Source: Sycobia sp. Sy_11 | Lineage: Eukaryota > Arthropoda > Insecta > Hymenoptera > Epichrysomallidae | Assembly: GCA_018907035.1 (NCBI GenBank) | Contig: JACCIC010000224.1 | Coordinates: 456,001-520,000 of the forward strand | Direction of reading: 5' to 3' | Length of the DNA stretch: 64,000 bases | Part shown: positions 47,986-61,949 of the stretch, piece by piece | How the letters are laid out: each line of letters starts with the position of its first letter | Position numbering within the stretch: the first letter of the stretch is position 1 | The notes under the pieces: model-generated | What the model was told of the DNA's origin: nothing | Seen by the model: the letters and a program-made list of their open reading frames with translations, nothing else | The model's database searches: none | Program-made: the position numbers and the translations under genes

Positions 47986-48018
47986 TGACCGGGCCCTGGC
48001 CACGCGCGAGCTTTTATA
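47986..48018 (-). promoter_or_regulatory. Core promoter of the aminotransferase gene (TATA plus Inr)
   Basis: TATAAAAG with its first T at 48018, and an initiator GGTCAGT with its A at 47986, exactly 32 bases apart. The interval is GC-rich within an AT-rich region. The implied 5' UTR is about 266 bases if unspliced. Confidence 0.75.
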
Positions 48019-50936
48019 TTTGCTGATATGATACGATTGCGTCAGATGTCATTAACATATCCGAAACAAAATACGTTGAATGCTTTAAGATTGCTCTTCG
48101 AAAATTTGTTAGAGAAGATTGTATAATGTCCGAAAGATTGTAAAATAAAAAATTATGAATTAATTTTACTTTTGTTTTCTATTTTGAACAATTAAATTAC
48201 GCCCTCTGTTTTTCAATTACAATTAGAATATTATTAATTAAAATTCCAATTTTTTCTGATATTAAGAATATATATTTTATAAAATAACACTAATTTTGAA
48301 TATTATATAATTTTTACTATCTTCACGATAATGTTAATCATATTATAGTTTTTATTTTCATGAAAACTAACAATATAAACTGTATGATTAGAAAAGATCA
48401 TGAATATTTTATGTGTTAACTGTAAAAAATTATAAATGTGCTTGTCTTGTTATATTTATCTAACGATTGGTGACTGAAATGGATTACGAATTTATCTCTT
48501 ACTTAATTAATTTATTACTTGAAATCCTGTATCTTCCATTTACTAATATTGGGCTATAAAATATCAACCTACAACTTTATTATTTTCATAAAAGATGTGC
48601 ACGTGCATATCATTATTCTTTTAATCTTATCTTCTTTTTTATTCACGATTTGAACATGTCTATTTAGAGCGTGTTATATCCAATGCTAAAATACAAACCC
48701 TAATATAATATTTATGTTTTATATGACTGTTGACAACTGACGCAAGAGTGATTTTCGTACTGATCATCTGACTTATTTTATAATTATGTAAAAACGTGGC
48801 AAACTATACCGGATACTGAAAAAGAGTCAACTTCAAATCACGTGTTATGCAATTATTTTTTTAAGCCCACATGTATATAGTAAATTAAACGTATATATCA
48901 GAAGCGGTTCACACTTCATTTAAAAAAGAAGCAACTTTATTTATTCATTTTTTTATTATTATTCTGGAATCAGTTTAATAAATGATTAGTAAGAAAAAAA
49001 AATGAATAACTGCAGAAAATTTATAAAATATCATTTACTACATTATTTGTTTTAATTATAAGGGCAACAGGAAACAACATACAGTGCATATCCTCGTCGT
49101 TTCGTATTAATTACCAATGTGGTTCTTGAAATTTGGTGAAACATATGAAGTAGATTGTTAACAAACTTTACGACGCATGAGTGTGTAATGTTATAAATTT
49201 TGCAAGTTCGAAATGGGAGAATTAGCATCTAAATTAGTTATAAAATATTTTAATTATGCCGGTCAAAATTATTACTGTTGAATTTAACTATTAATTATTC
49301 TTTTCTAATTGTTATAATCTAAGGTATTAAAAATTTCTTGGTAAAATTCTTAAAGATATATAAAATAATCTTAAATTTTACTAATAAAGTGATTATTCCA
49401 GCATTGAATCACAGATTTTAACGAAATTTATTCACCTTGATTTTTGATGTCTAAATAGATAATTCTTGAGTAGCTATAATCCTACCGCTCAAAATTTCCA
49501 TAATTATGCTATTATAAATTTTATATTATATACACATACTTTCCTAGTGGCTTATAACTTCATTAATCTATTTTTATGCATTTGCATGGCTTTTACTTAC
49601 TTCCAGCCAATAAAGATATATTTAAAAAACCAAACCATCTGTAAAGACGAATAGTATGAAACAAAAATGTTAAATATACTCTATAATTAACGTTAATCTT
49701 TATCAATTTTTATAGAATAAACAATTGAATGCTGATATATTACTAATACCTATAGTGATTCATTACAGTCTAACATTAATTACAGAATTAAATAAGCTAC
49801 ATTTATATTCTATGTTCATGCTATTTATGGATTATTTATTTTTATTACATTTGTTGAATGCATTTGTATTGATTTGACCTAATGCATGTAAAAAAACATT
49901 TAATTACATAAAAATTCATTAATGCAGTTTTGCGCCTTTGGAAAAGTATGCACTTATAATGTAAAAATCAGAAGAACAGAACTAAAAGAGTTTCGAAAGT
50001 TAGATCTAGCTACGATAGAAATCACTTTTTCATAGGTATTAATAATTCAGATGAATTAATTTTATGAAAATCCTTAATTATTAGTAGAATATTAGATAAT
50101 AATATTATGCGACTTTTTCTTTACATCTCATAATGAAATTAATATATTTTAATTTGTTCTAGATTATTAAAGCAATTTAAGAATTATATATTTTAATTTA
50201 AATGGAATTCCGTATTACTTAAAATATTTGAATTTCGAAAAAGGTGTAAATATTTTTGAGAATGTATAAAAATGCCTATAGCTATGTATATTTTATTGCT
50301 CACCGCTGACATAAATTTTTACGAAGGCATATAATAAATTGAACAAAAATGCGTTTATTGCTATGCAGGAAATACCAATGAGTTCATACTTCGCAGTTGT
50401 CAAATAATTTCTATATTGATAAATAACGCTACTTCAAAAATGATAATGTAATATTAAAAAAAAATTTTTTGATTTGACACAGATCAATCAAAATTTTGCA
50501 TCAGAAATATTTTGTAAAAAGTCCTTATAAGTTAAATACTGATAAATATGCGGAAATCAGATATGAACTTAAGTATACATATTAGTGGCAGATATAATTC
50601 AAATTACGATTCTATCAGATTTTCCTTATTAAAATGCTATGAATCCTAAGTGCGATGTATTACGGCGATATGATGTAAATAAACACTTGGTGATGCGCTT
50701 TGCTTTGCTTCTACATCAGTTTCCTTATCCTCGTGTACCGTATACCGCGTATATATACAAGCTATCGGAGCCGATCAAGATCGGTATACTTATATGAAAG
50801 CGAAAGGTCACGGTTATTTTCGGGTCGTTCTTCCATTGATGATGTAAATTCATACTACAATTTCATTCGTATCGCATTGAATGACTGACGAAAGTCGGAT
50901 GTTGAGCTACGTGAGAACCGAAGCTTCCAAAAGCTC

Positions 50937-50938
<2 letters not shown>

Positions 50939-50988
<50 letters not shown>
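50939..50988. repeat. (AT)n microsatellite
   Basis: AT tract of about 50 bases, followed by agttgcacaccg, which loosely resembles the sequence following the tract at 6981-7023. Confidence 0.95.
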
Positions 50989-50991
<3 letters not shown>

Positions 50992-52572
50992 GCACACCGA
51001 CTCGCCACGGCGTAATAAAGACGCCATGTAGTCTCTCTAGATTAAAAATCAGCCAACTCGTGGCATTTATATAGTTTCCTAATCGACTGATGCAACTTTT
51101 CTCAGGGATTGTAGATGGCTTTCATTTAATACCAACTACTTCTTTCCAGGAACTAGAAAGAGTATAGGTATCTTCATTATGTACTTTAAATTGACTAAAA
51201 CTTGTATGTAATCATCGTAAATTCCTGCCATTGACGCGTAGAATAATTTATCAAGACGATATCGTTATTGCGCAGGAATGGATACACTATTAAGATATAT
51301 TCAATATATCTACAATGTGAATAATTATAAATTATAATATTATTGTAAACAAAATAGAGTATAAATATATATGTTTTTCGATACTGTATTCACAGCTTTT
51401 TACTTTAATTTTTAAGTTCTAAAGTAGAAATTAGTAAATCCGATAAAACTAATAAAAATGGTACATTTCACATATATAAACTCATATCCGTTTTTCCTTT
51501 ATAAAAAATATCTCTTTCATATTCATGATGCGATTTTTTTGTCTTTCAGACTTTTTTACCCTTACCCTTTCCCCCTCCCGCGTGCAATAACAAAATTTCT
51601 TATCATGAAATTTTGATTAGTAACTACTAAGGAAAGGCTATATGATATGGATAACGAATTTGGTACAGATTCAGCGAGCAAATTGTACTCTAATAGTGGT
51701 AGAAATATTTACGAGAAACACTTTTTTCCCATCGGACTCGATGAAAAATTATTATTTCAAAAAGTAAAAAGTTTTCATGAATCTAAGTTTGGAAATGTAC
51801 AGATTCTGAGTTATTGGCAATTGAAGTTCGACCTTTTTTCCTTGAGCTTTGTTGCCTAAGCTGCGTCAATTTTGATGAATTTTAGTTAGCAATAGCTAAG
51901 AAACTACGCAACGATAAATGTAGATTCATGAAAGCTTTTTTACTTTAAATGTTATTTTTCATCTTTGAATCCACCATGAACAGTAGAATTTTTCATTAAA
52001 GACATTCATTATGTAATACTGTGTTATACACAGTAAATCCAATTACATTACTAAATATTAATAAAGATTACTATATTTTAGACATGGCAGAGTTTTAGGG
52101 CATAAAACTTCATGGGACTCATTTTGGGAGTAATTAGAATCACCTCAGTCTTTATGGATCAAACCCTTCACCCATATCTGATGTTCTCTTCTTGATAGAT
52201 GTATTTATTTTAATAATAATAATAACACATTAACCCCGCAAATTAAAGCTTAAAAATTTTACGGGTTTTATATGATTCGAATCGAGTATCAATATTTAGA
52301 ATTATATTCTTCACTGCTAAATCTGAATTTAAAGTTAACTTATGAGATAAGCCAACAATTTAAAAAAAAAATAGAAAAAATTCGGTTGGAATGAATTTAT
52401 AACGAAAGCCCAAAACAGAATCTCAATTGAAACAATGAAAAAGTTATTAATTGGAGATGCTAAAATTAGAAGAACCTCTGCAACAACTTAACAATAAATA
52501 TAATTAAATCAACATATTTAAGTAACTGTCAATAGGCGAGCAGGAAATAGATAGATACATAGAAAAAGAGTA

Positions 52573-52676
<104 letters not shown>

Positions 52677-54585
52677 AAGCTATTACAAAACAAGCAAAAT
52701 GTATTCGCTCCGTGCAAGTCTACTGGCACATCCTCTGGTGGCTGAAAAAATCAAAAACACTGATAAAAGCTCCTATACTCTGATACAATGTGTTTGCATA
52801 TTTCATCACAAGTATATTAAAAGCTCGTTATTTTAATGTTTTCTTTCTGCATTTTTTGAATGCAGATTTCCATATATACTATAAAATTCTTTCATGCAAA
52901 CATTAATTATTAAAAAAAAAACAGCATAAACTTTGTGGGAACGGGCCTGGTAAGTTCATACCTGCTTATTTTAATGATGAATTATAAGAATAAATAAAAA
53001 ACAATGTTCACCCCTAAAAATATTGAGGATTCAAGATAATTAATTTTTTTTTTGAGTCCATGCATAGACAAAATTATGTGAAAATAAACTTAGCTATTTG
53101 TAAATGATCTTATTCATTTATTTGAGAGTGATAGTTATACTTTGTGCCACACCAAATGAAGATCGAATAGTTGCTTTGGATGACTGGTCTATACCTATAC
53201 ATTTATGATTATGACAAAACAGGATAAATGTAGAATTCGATAAGGGTAAATAGGTCTTAATAAGAGTTGATGTTTCATCGAGTAAAGAAAAATAATTCTT
53301 AGTCAAACATAATTTTAATCAATGCATAATTTTAATCATTCATAATTTGATTTACTGTTAGTCTTGACCAGGGTCTTTATGAAGTGTTGACATATCGAAT
53401 TTTTTTTTAATAAATTAGCCTATAAAGATAATTCGAATTTTGATTTATCAAAGATATATATATAACAAACATAAATCTTATTTTCACTTAATAATTGTGT
53501 AAACACTGGTCTAGATCCGCCAATGATGGTTTTCAAAAATATTCGAGATTAGATTCGAGACAAGGATTTGAAATGGTTGTTTGTTTTTATTTGATGTTTG
53601 AAAATATATAAATCGCCAATTAATGGTTGTTGTTCGAACAGATTGCTTAGAGTACTGAATATAGTACTACTTTATTAGATAATGCACGCGATGCTAATCG
53701 ACTGTGGAACTTAATTTAATACGCTGTTCAAATTAAAATATTATACTTATTATTTTATTGATTAAATTAATAATATATATTTAATAGAAATTTAGCTTAT
53801 GTTACTCCGTGCGTCATAAATAATTTGTGAAAACAAACAAATAAACAAATAAAATCTCTTTTCATAGTACAAGGATAAGATAAAATGAGGTAAGATAAAA
53901 AAAACACTAATGCTCTGATTGTTTTGAAATGTTATTTATCAAAGACAATCGATGTTCTATGCAACACATATCATAATAGAAGAATGCATATGTTTATGCA
54001 ATATTTATTCATATAAAAAACCAATGAGACTATGGTTGTATATTGACTCGGTACTAAAAAACGTCCTTAATATCAGATTATTAAAATATATTTTGGCTAT
54101 TATTAGAGGATCAACTTATTCCGAATTCTATATCACAATCAAAACTTATAATTTATTTATGTTACATGAGTAATAAAAAATAAACAACGTCTTTTGTACG
54201 TTTTTGTCCAAATATTCCATCAGATCAATCGATAGAGGATCATAAATTCTCCTGTATGAGATTGTTTAATTTAAGTTTAATCTTTAAGGTATAATTTTTT
54301 TGGGGTTATACATCGCAGGTTCAGTTTAGACGAATATTTGAAAACAATTCCTAAATGTATATAATATATGTAATTTTATGTTTAAAATAAATTAATATAA
54401 TTCATGCGTAGAATAATTGGTAATTTACATATTTTTCAATGTGAGAAGGAATTAGTTCTATACTTTTACCAGTTAGCGGAGTAAAGAGAAGTAGGACTAA
54501 CCATAAAATTGAAAGATGCTGAAGAGTGAGAAAGCAATAAAACATTAATCAATGTCGTCAATTACTCGTTCAAATATATATACAT

Positions 54586-54714
54586 ATGGCGGAAAAGCAG
54601 CAGTACGACTCTTCGGAGACGGATAAACGCGACTTAACGAACGGAGAAGTTATTAAAAGTGAAACGACGTTAGCGAACCTAAAATTACCTTCCCATTTTA
54701 GCTATAGCGCGTAG
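54586..54714 (+). CDS. Small ORF, 42 codons, unrecognised
   Basis: ATG-started frame encoding a polar, charged peptide beginning MAEKQQYDSSETDKRDLTNG and ending SHFSYSA. Its codon composition is unlike the AT-biased neighbours. No TATA box or splice partner was identified. It could be a first exon, a micropeptide or chance. Confidence 0.2.
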   Translation: MAEKQQYDSSETDKRDLTNGEVIKSETTLANLKLPSHFSYSA

Positions 54715-57700
54715 ATTTCACACAGTTGCCTGCTTCTATAACTACAGCTATCATCATCCTCTTAAGTGTTTTCATTTGTTTGTTTGCCTCTCGCTTTCAC
54801 TTCCTGCCCTTTACTTTTAATTTTTTTATGGGCGTACGCTTTTTTATTCCCTTAATACTCATTTATTTTATCAGTACTTGTTAATTATTATTTTAGAATC
54901 GAATACGAAACTAAATTAGTTCATTATTAAATGTCATGTATTAATTTACTAATTTAAAGACATTTCTGGTAATCTGAATTCATTATCATAAATTTGAGCA
55001 GGCTGTTTAATTATACTAATACTTTTTTAATGTACTTTTAGAGATAATAAAAATTCATGAAAATAGAAATAAATATATTTTTTAATTTTTTTACATCCAA
55101 ATATATTTTTTTATTAATTTGATTGTAATTTTGGTATGTAATTTTCAACTTCGAAATGATTCATAATTATGTACTTATACTTTATTTTTTGAAACAGTTG
55201 TCTAATTTTATAAATTAGATCACTTTCAAACAAAAAATTATTTTCTTTTTGACTGGCCTTTCTTTTTCTTAAGCAATAAATTATTTTTATCATTTTTTTT
55301 TTACTTTTTGTTTTAAGCTTGCACACCTTCGTCTCTATTTCTGTACAGAAATTCCATGATAAAAAGGAAGGAAAGGAATAGGCTCGCGAGCGAAGAAGCA
55401 GCAGCAGCGGCATCAGTCCTGATAGGAAATAGAACTTTGGCAAATTGAAAAAAACTCAGACCATCTCCTCTTCGAAGATTGTCTTCCTTTATAGATATCA
55501 GCGTAGACGCCCTGCCATGGTCTTATGTTCTCACCTTAGAAGAGAATGAGGTAGACGGAATAATTTCTAGTAGAAACCCACTTAGGAACTATGAATTGCC
55601 TACTTGATTATTCTGAAATTTCATTATTAACGTTGAATATCAAGAAGAATCTGGTTTCTCAGTAATGATTCAAGAAATCAGGAAATGAAGATATTAATCA
55701 CTGGCTATATGGAAATTATAGTTTCTTAAACTCTTGAGAACTTAATCGGACGTTTTTCTTTATAATTAGAAGATTATAACATAAGTACACACAAAAAAAT
55801 GTTTAAATCTGAAATTATTTTTAAAGATTTATTAGAAGTTGCAAACGTTTTAATTTTGATCTATTTTTTTTTATTTTGTCTGAATAAAACGATTATTATA
55901 TTATTATATACAATAATTATTATTTATCATTATTATATACAATAATGCTTTAAGAATTTAAAATGAAATGATTTTAACATTTAACATTTTCAATAAGATT
56001 ATAAAATTGTTAATTTATCTAAAATAGTACTTATAATTTTAAATTATTTATTTATTTATTGCATAAGCATACTAAAGAATCATTTTATGAAAGATACACA
56101 CATAAAAAAGGTGAATTCCAACAGCCACCATTTGTAAAGCGTGTTCAAAAAAATTCATTTGACGGGAATCGGACTCCATTCAGTATTAATGTTGATTTGG
56201 TTCGGTATCTCATGTCCATCGTTTAAAGGTAGCAAATAGTTTAATTGCAGCCTGATCTAATGACTGTTGTCTAATATCTTCATTTATAAAGTATTAATAA
56301 AATAAATAATATTTATAATTTTACATGGAAATCAGAGTCAAATTTTCAGTGCTCTAGTTAATGATAGCTTGCTCTGAATTGAGTTTCCTACTTATGGATT
56401 TGATTGTAAGATTTTGGTGAAATTTGGTGAAATATATGAAAATAATTTTTGCGAATTTTCAAAAGGTTCTATGGCTGTGAACAATACTATAAAATAATAT
56501 ATTTTCAATAAATTACTATTGCATCTTATAAAAATAGAAGGATTATGAATATTTCATGAAAATGTTGAGTTCATTTTTAATTGATAGCTTGTGTAATAAA
56601 AATACATAGTAAGTAGACATAGAGTGGTCCATACGTTGTAAAGAGTAGGTGACAAAAAGGAAAAGCAACGACGCTTATCTGTTCTAATCCCTTTTGAAAA
56701 CAAATAAAAATAATATCAATAATAAATATGGTTAACGGAAGTGGTTAACGTAACAACTACTATTTAATTAAATAAACATTAATAAATAACGTAGTCATTA
56801 CTACATAGACATTCATGATTTATATTACGATTTATGATTTGATATTATGTTTGTCCAACGAAATATTAGTCACTACTTTTATTTATTACATTAATTATAC
56901 ATTTTATTGTGTATATTACTCCTGGTTTCCAACATTTTTCATCCTTATCTTTACAATTGTTAAACAGGTTTCTTATATTATTAATATTTTTAAAGTAAAC
57001 TTTATTATTTTTTTTTTTTTTTAATGCACTTCTATTTCTTTCTGGCAAATCTTTTACACATGGTAATACTATGATTTTATTATTATTGTTTTTATCATAT
57101 TGATACTATTAAAAATTACTGTTGTATTCGAAATTTCATATTATTTGGTAAACTAAATACAAGAACGCGAACGATTTGCCTAAGAATGAATACAAAAACA
57201 CCATGTTTTATCTAGCTTGCTTTACTATAGTCGAAGCGTTTCCGTGGGGAACAATTTCGTCTCATGATATAAAAAAAAAGAATACTATTAAAATTGTTTA
57301 ATCGGTTCAGTTTTGTAAATATAAATAAAATAAATATAAATAAAAGAAATAATTATATATATTATAAATAATTAGGTGGATTTATATCATACAAGCTAAA
57401 AATCGTATAAGATATGTGCGGTTTAAGTCACCTCATTATTTGAAGGGAAGAATAACTACTCCTCGTAAAATAATAAATTACTTAGATCCCATGTATCGCA
57501 ATATTTATTTGTTTATTTGTTTGGTGTATACCGATCCATAATAAACCTTTTACAAAAGAATACTAAATAAACATTATAAGTATATAAAATATTTGCATGT
57601 AGATATATTATTCATAATAGCATGAATTATATGAATTTACGTATAACATCAGAAGATAATGTACACAAGAATTTTAAATTATGTAATAAATAGTAAACTA

Positions 57701-58139
57701 ACTTAAAATTGAAAAAACAAATAATGTTATGAGGTAGAAAGATATGTAAATATCAATTAATTTATAGTTTCGAATGTACTGTATAGATACCGGCAGTAAT
57801 TTTTGGAGATTTTTTTTTAAATAACGATATTGATTTACAGGACATGATTGACTCAGTAAGTAGATTTTATTCCCTAAGTAAACTACGGGTCGCAGAATAA
57901 AACAGATAATTTTGGCAGCATTATTCTTAGAAAAGATCTATGATGTTTCTCAGATTACTTCTAAATTTTCCGAGATAAAAAGAGATTTGATGAGTATTCA
58001 TAATTTATGAAATTGTTAAACATCGTATAAACTAAAAGCATATAATAATAATAATAATGAATAACTTCTATAGGTAAAAATTTCAGTGTTGAATGAATTT
58101 GAAAATAATCATGATTAACATATTTCAATGGCGAGTTTT
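54715..58139. other. Intergenic, AT-rich, no gene recognised
   Basis: No coding or repeat signature beyond AT-rich filler. A minus-strand frame at 55114-55443 contains a Leu run from a short CAG-like tract and is not supported as a gene. Confidence 0.5.
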
Positions 58140-58960
58140 ATACGCAAGATTACGTAACATTTTATCTGGACGGAGTCAAGACAAGAATGCTGTATTTAAT
58201 TATATGCAGTTCAGATTATGGAACCATAGGCCAGTCTAGGTATACTAGCGTGTTAACTAGTTTAAGGATTCACGAGGTTTGAGTATATACAGATGAAGAT
58301 CTCTTGATAAATCCAACAATTTTAAAAGCCTTGGGACAGACAATATTAACATGTTCGGTTTAAGTAAATGAATTGATAAAGGCAATACCTTGGTTTAAGA
58401 TTGAAAATCTTTGAGTTAGATCGTTATTATTTATTTAATAGTTAAAGAGTTAAATTGTTCGATTTCTATATAAAGATAAAATTGCACATTTACTCAAATT
58501 TAGAGGAAATTCATTTATAGAAATTCAACATAAGATAGAATAAATATTTTTTTGGAGTTTTATACAGTCAAGAGGAGAAGAGATTTGAGTACATATTTTA
58601 ACATCATAAACATATAAGTGACAGGGGACTGAAAGGTATACAGATAAATCATTACAGAAAAGACAAAATAAATAGCGTCAATTTGTGTTTAAAATTAAGG
58701 TTCGTGGTAACGTAATTATTAATTGTAAGTTTGATTGTAGGGGCTGCATCATATAATTTTGCAAAAGCATTTAAAATACAGATGGGGCGATAATTACAGT
58801 CTTCAGATAAACTACCTTGGTTGTGAATAGAAGTAATAAAGATATGTTTTCATGCTGCTGAAAGCGTGCATAAATTCAAAGATAGATTACATAGAATTAA
58901 GATATGTATAGCTCAAGAATTTTTACTTAATTAGGTGCAGTGATGTTCCATACAGACCGC
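58140..58960 (-). pseudogene. Non-LTR retrotransposon reverse transcriptase remnant
   Basis: Minus-strand translation in shifting frames gives polymerase landmarks. EDCNYRPICILNAFAKLYD (near 58743-58800) is the N-terminal finger/palm motif of LINE reverse transcriptases. After a deletion, a KAFKIVGFIKRSS-like stretch and a LVYLDWPMVP-like stretch (near 58210-58340) correspond to the thumb region. Many stops and frame changes are present and the catalytic YADD segment is missing. An old relic, distinct in sequence from the LINE at 17.3-23.8 kb. Confidence 0.6.
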
Positions 58961-59928
58961 ATGATAAGCTATTTTCAGAAAAGTCAATAGCTTTTTTGTA
59001 TATACTATTATAAATCTGAATTTGGGCATAATTACAAAAATTAGAATGTTCGGCTTATAAAACAATTTACCTTTGTACTTATTATTGTTTCTCTTAGGCT
59101 TGTAGATTCAATATTTTTTACAATATTAACAATATTTATACTTTAATTTAAATACTTATTATATTATATCGTTTCAAAAATAAGTGCCTGATCCTTAAGA
59201 TCTAGTTGCACACATTGTAATACTAATTAATTTATTAAATTCTTTACATCATATTTTTTGATTATTATTATATTATTTTTATTATTATTATAAACCTAAA
59301 TCCACCAGCATTAGAAAAAGATTTGGAAAACAATAAAAGAAAAATTTTCAACAAATCTGAGTTTGCATGTTTATGAAGTAAAAGCTAATTGTGGTGAATT
59401 GAATGAATAACTGTATTTCATCCGAAATCATCAAAATATATCTAAATAATTATTAGTGATTTAAGCGCATTAGCATGTGCGAATTAAAAAAAAAATTATT
59501 TCATCAGTTGCGTTGCTTAATGCTTTCAGTTGTCGATAGGTTGCGCAAACCAGATGCGATTACTTATAAAAAAAATTATCGCATATTATGCGTATTTCTT
59601 TTTACCATTTATTATTTTTTTTTAGTTTTTGCATAAAAGAAGTATTTTCCTATTCGTACTAGCGAATGTTGATGATAAAATCTCGATGCTATTAGAATAT
59701 ACCCTTAAAATGTGTATGGCTCGCGCGCGCGATAACAGTCGCAAAACGTACATAGCTAAAGACGTAAATTAATTATTTGCGCAGTTAAATAATCAATTTT
59801 GCATGCTTAAACTGTATGAAATTCAGCGAATTGTTGGCATAGATTTACTTTTCCAAGGATTATGAGAAAAACATTAACCTTTAAACTGAATACGGATAAT
59901 TGCTGTCCAATATGAACAATGAAATGTC

Positions 59929-59932
<4 letters not shown>

Positions 59933-59989
<57 letters not shown>
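59933..59989. repeat. (AT)n microsatellite
   Basis: AT tract of about 57 bases. Confidence 0.95.
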
Positions 59990-59992
<3 letters not shown>

Positions 59993-60105
59993 ACCGCTGG
60001 CGGGAAGTATTCGCACAGAAAATGAACTCTGAAGTACATCGAACCAAATTTAATTTTTAAATATCCTCAGATTTCATAGTCATTAAAGTTGGTATATGTA
60101 CATAC

Positions 60106-60161
60106 CTACATACATACATACATACATACATATACATAAATACATGTACATAAATATATTA

Positions 60162-60211
<50 letters not shown>
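60106..60211. repeat. (CATA)n and (AT)n tracts
   Basis: A CATA tetranucleotide run grading into a TA-rich segment and then a pure (AT)n tract. Confidence 0.9.
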
Positions 60212-60215
<4 letters not shown>

Positions 60216-60419
60216 GGTATAAACAACACTACCTATATCCTCACGATTCTTACCATCGGGGTCACTTTAATCCCCCCCCCCCCAACAGTCCTATACCGCG
60301 CCTCGACTCTACAAGAAGGGAAAGAAAGAAAAAAGTAGAAGAAGAAGAAAGAGAAGACGAAAAGGAAGAATAGAAATAACGACAAAAAATAGTATTTTGA
60401 CACCCTGTGAACTAAGCGC

Positions 60420-60775
60420 GCAGCATGAGGCCCACCCAATTAGGAGTCGCGTCGCGTCGGTGCGCCACTATCCAAGCTGGAATAAAAGCTAGCTCTCGCA
60501 GTGGGAGCGTTGCACCAAAAGATCAGGCACGCACGGATTGTCCTAGCGCGTGAACCGGCCTGCGCTGCTTGTCGCGAGCGTGAGCGCATGAGCGCCCGAT
60601 GGAGGAGGGACACGCGAAGAAAGAGAGTCTCGGAGAGTGCTCGTAGTAAATCCCCGTTCACGCCTTTCCACTTTTTTTCTTCTTGTTATATATATGTAAG
60701 CACGAACCTCAAGTACGCATGCACTGTCTGCTCTCCTCGGCGGTTTATCATTGGTTCGGTCGTCCGGTAAGGCAT
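60420..60775 (+). promoter_or_regulatory. CpG-rich patch, possible promoter and non-coding first exon
   Basis: About 350 bases with high GC and many CpG dinucleotides inside very AT-rich DNA. It includes aataaaagctagctctcgcagtg-like TATA/initiator possibilities near 60481-60503 and a donor-like cgtccg|gtaagg at about 60768. Open frames on both strands overlap and none is convincing, so a 5' UTR exon of a plus-strand gene that continues beyond the window is one reading. A GC-rich repeat is another. Confidence 0.3.
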
Positions 60776-61949
60776 CCAAAGCAGCTAATCTCACAGCGAG
60801 ATTTTACTACACGCTATTCACTGTCTTATATTATTGTGGTTACGATCGCCCCACTACGACGTATCGGTATATATGGCTCTTATTCTTTTCCCTTTGTTCC
60901 TATCCTTCTTTCTTTTTTCTTGAGATTCTGTGGTTAAAATCGCAGCCTAGGTTTCTGTAACAGTATATATATATATATTGATAGGACTAAAGAATTTAAT
61001 ACAAATGGATGTCATGCCGTTCGGATTGAATGCTTGAAGCAGTTTCAACTCGACACCTCTATTCATTTATACGTTTGTATACAGCAAAATAAAATGAAAG
61101 AGTAAGCGTGTACATTAGATTGTTCAATCTTCAAGTTTTTAAAATAGTATTATAATTTTAAAAAATATATGGAATATAGTATATAAAAAATAATAGTTAT
61201 ACATGAAGATTATATTAAGGAAATTAAAAATATATATTTTTACTTAGTTTGATATTTGGACTAGTTTTACACTTCCAAATGATTAGGCTATTAAAAATGC
61301 TGTCAAAAAAATAAAATTTAATATTTTTTGAAATTATTCAATTATATTCCAAATACAATTTCATATATTCTGGTATTTACGATTAGACTCTTTCCATTAC
61401 GTTTTCAAGTTATAATTCATTCAAGTATGCTTACGAGTCTTTATAATGAACTTTATAATTATTGTTCATATAGTTTGAAATATTTTTTTTAATATTAATA
61501 TTTATGAAATTTATATGTGTTGGGAGTGCTATTGCTCCTTTATTATCCACCAAATTAATATTAGATAATAGGTTAATAAATAAATACTTCGGTATAAATG
61601 AAATGATAAGCTATAATTAATATAAATAATTTCAGATATTTTTGGATAAATTTTGAATAGAATAATCATTTTTGAAAGATGTATCTTTGATGAATTTCTT
61701 TTCAAATGTATAATATCTTTTTAGAGCCATACTGAATAAATTTCTTAATTTAATTTTATTTTCGTTAAAAGGTATCTTAACTATATATCTACCGTTTCAA
61801 TCACGCGTTGTATTTTTAAAATAATGTTCCTCGCTAGCTCTTTCATTAGCTGACATGTTTCCGTAAGGTAGGTTTTTTATTTCCCAGAAATTATTTTAAA
61901 TTATTATTCCTCTAATTATCCCTCTAATTATTTTTTAAAGAACTGCTTG
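60776..61949. other. Spacer, nothing recognised
   Basis: AT-rich, with a short (AT)n tract at 60963-60979. No gene recognised. Confidence 0.5.

Larger units (their letters stand above)
58961..60229. other. Spacer with microsatellites
   Basis: AT-rich. It contains an (AT)n tract at about 59933-59989, a (CATA)n run at about 60106-60132 and another (AT)n tract at about 60167-60211. No gene recognised. Confidence 0.55.

Noticed and set aside
55114..55443. 109-codon minus-strand frame
   Set aside because: The Leu run comes from a short CAG-like tract and the rest is AT-biased. No signal or domain was recognised.
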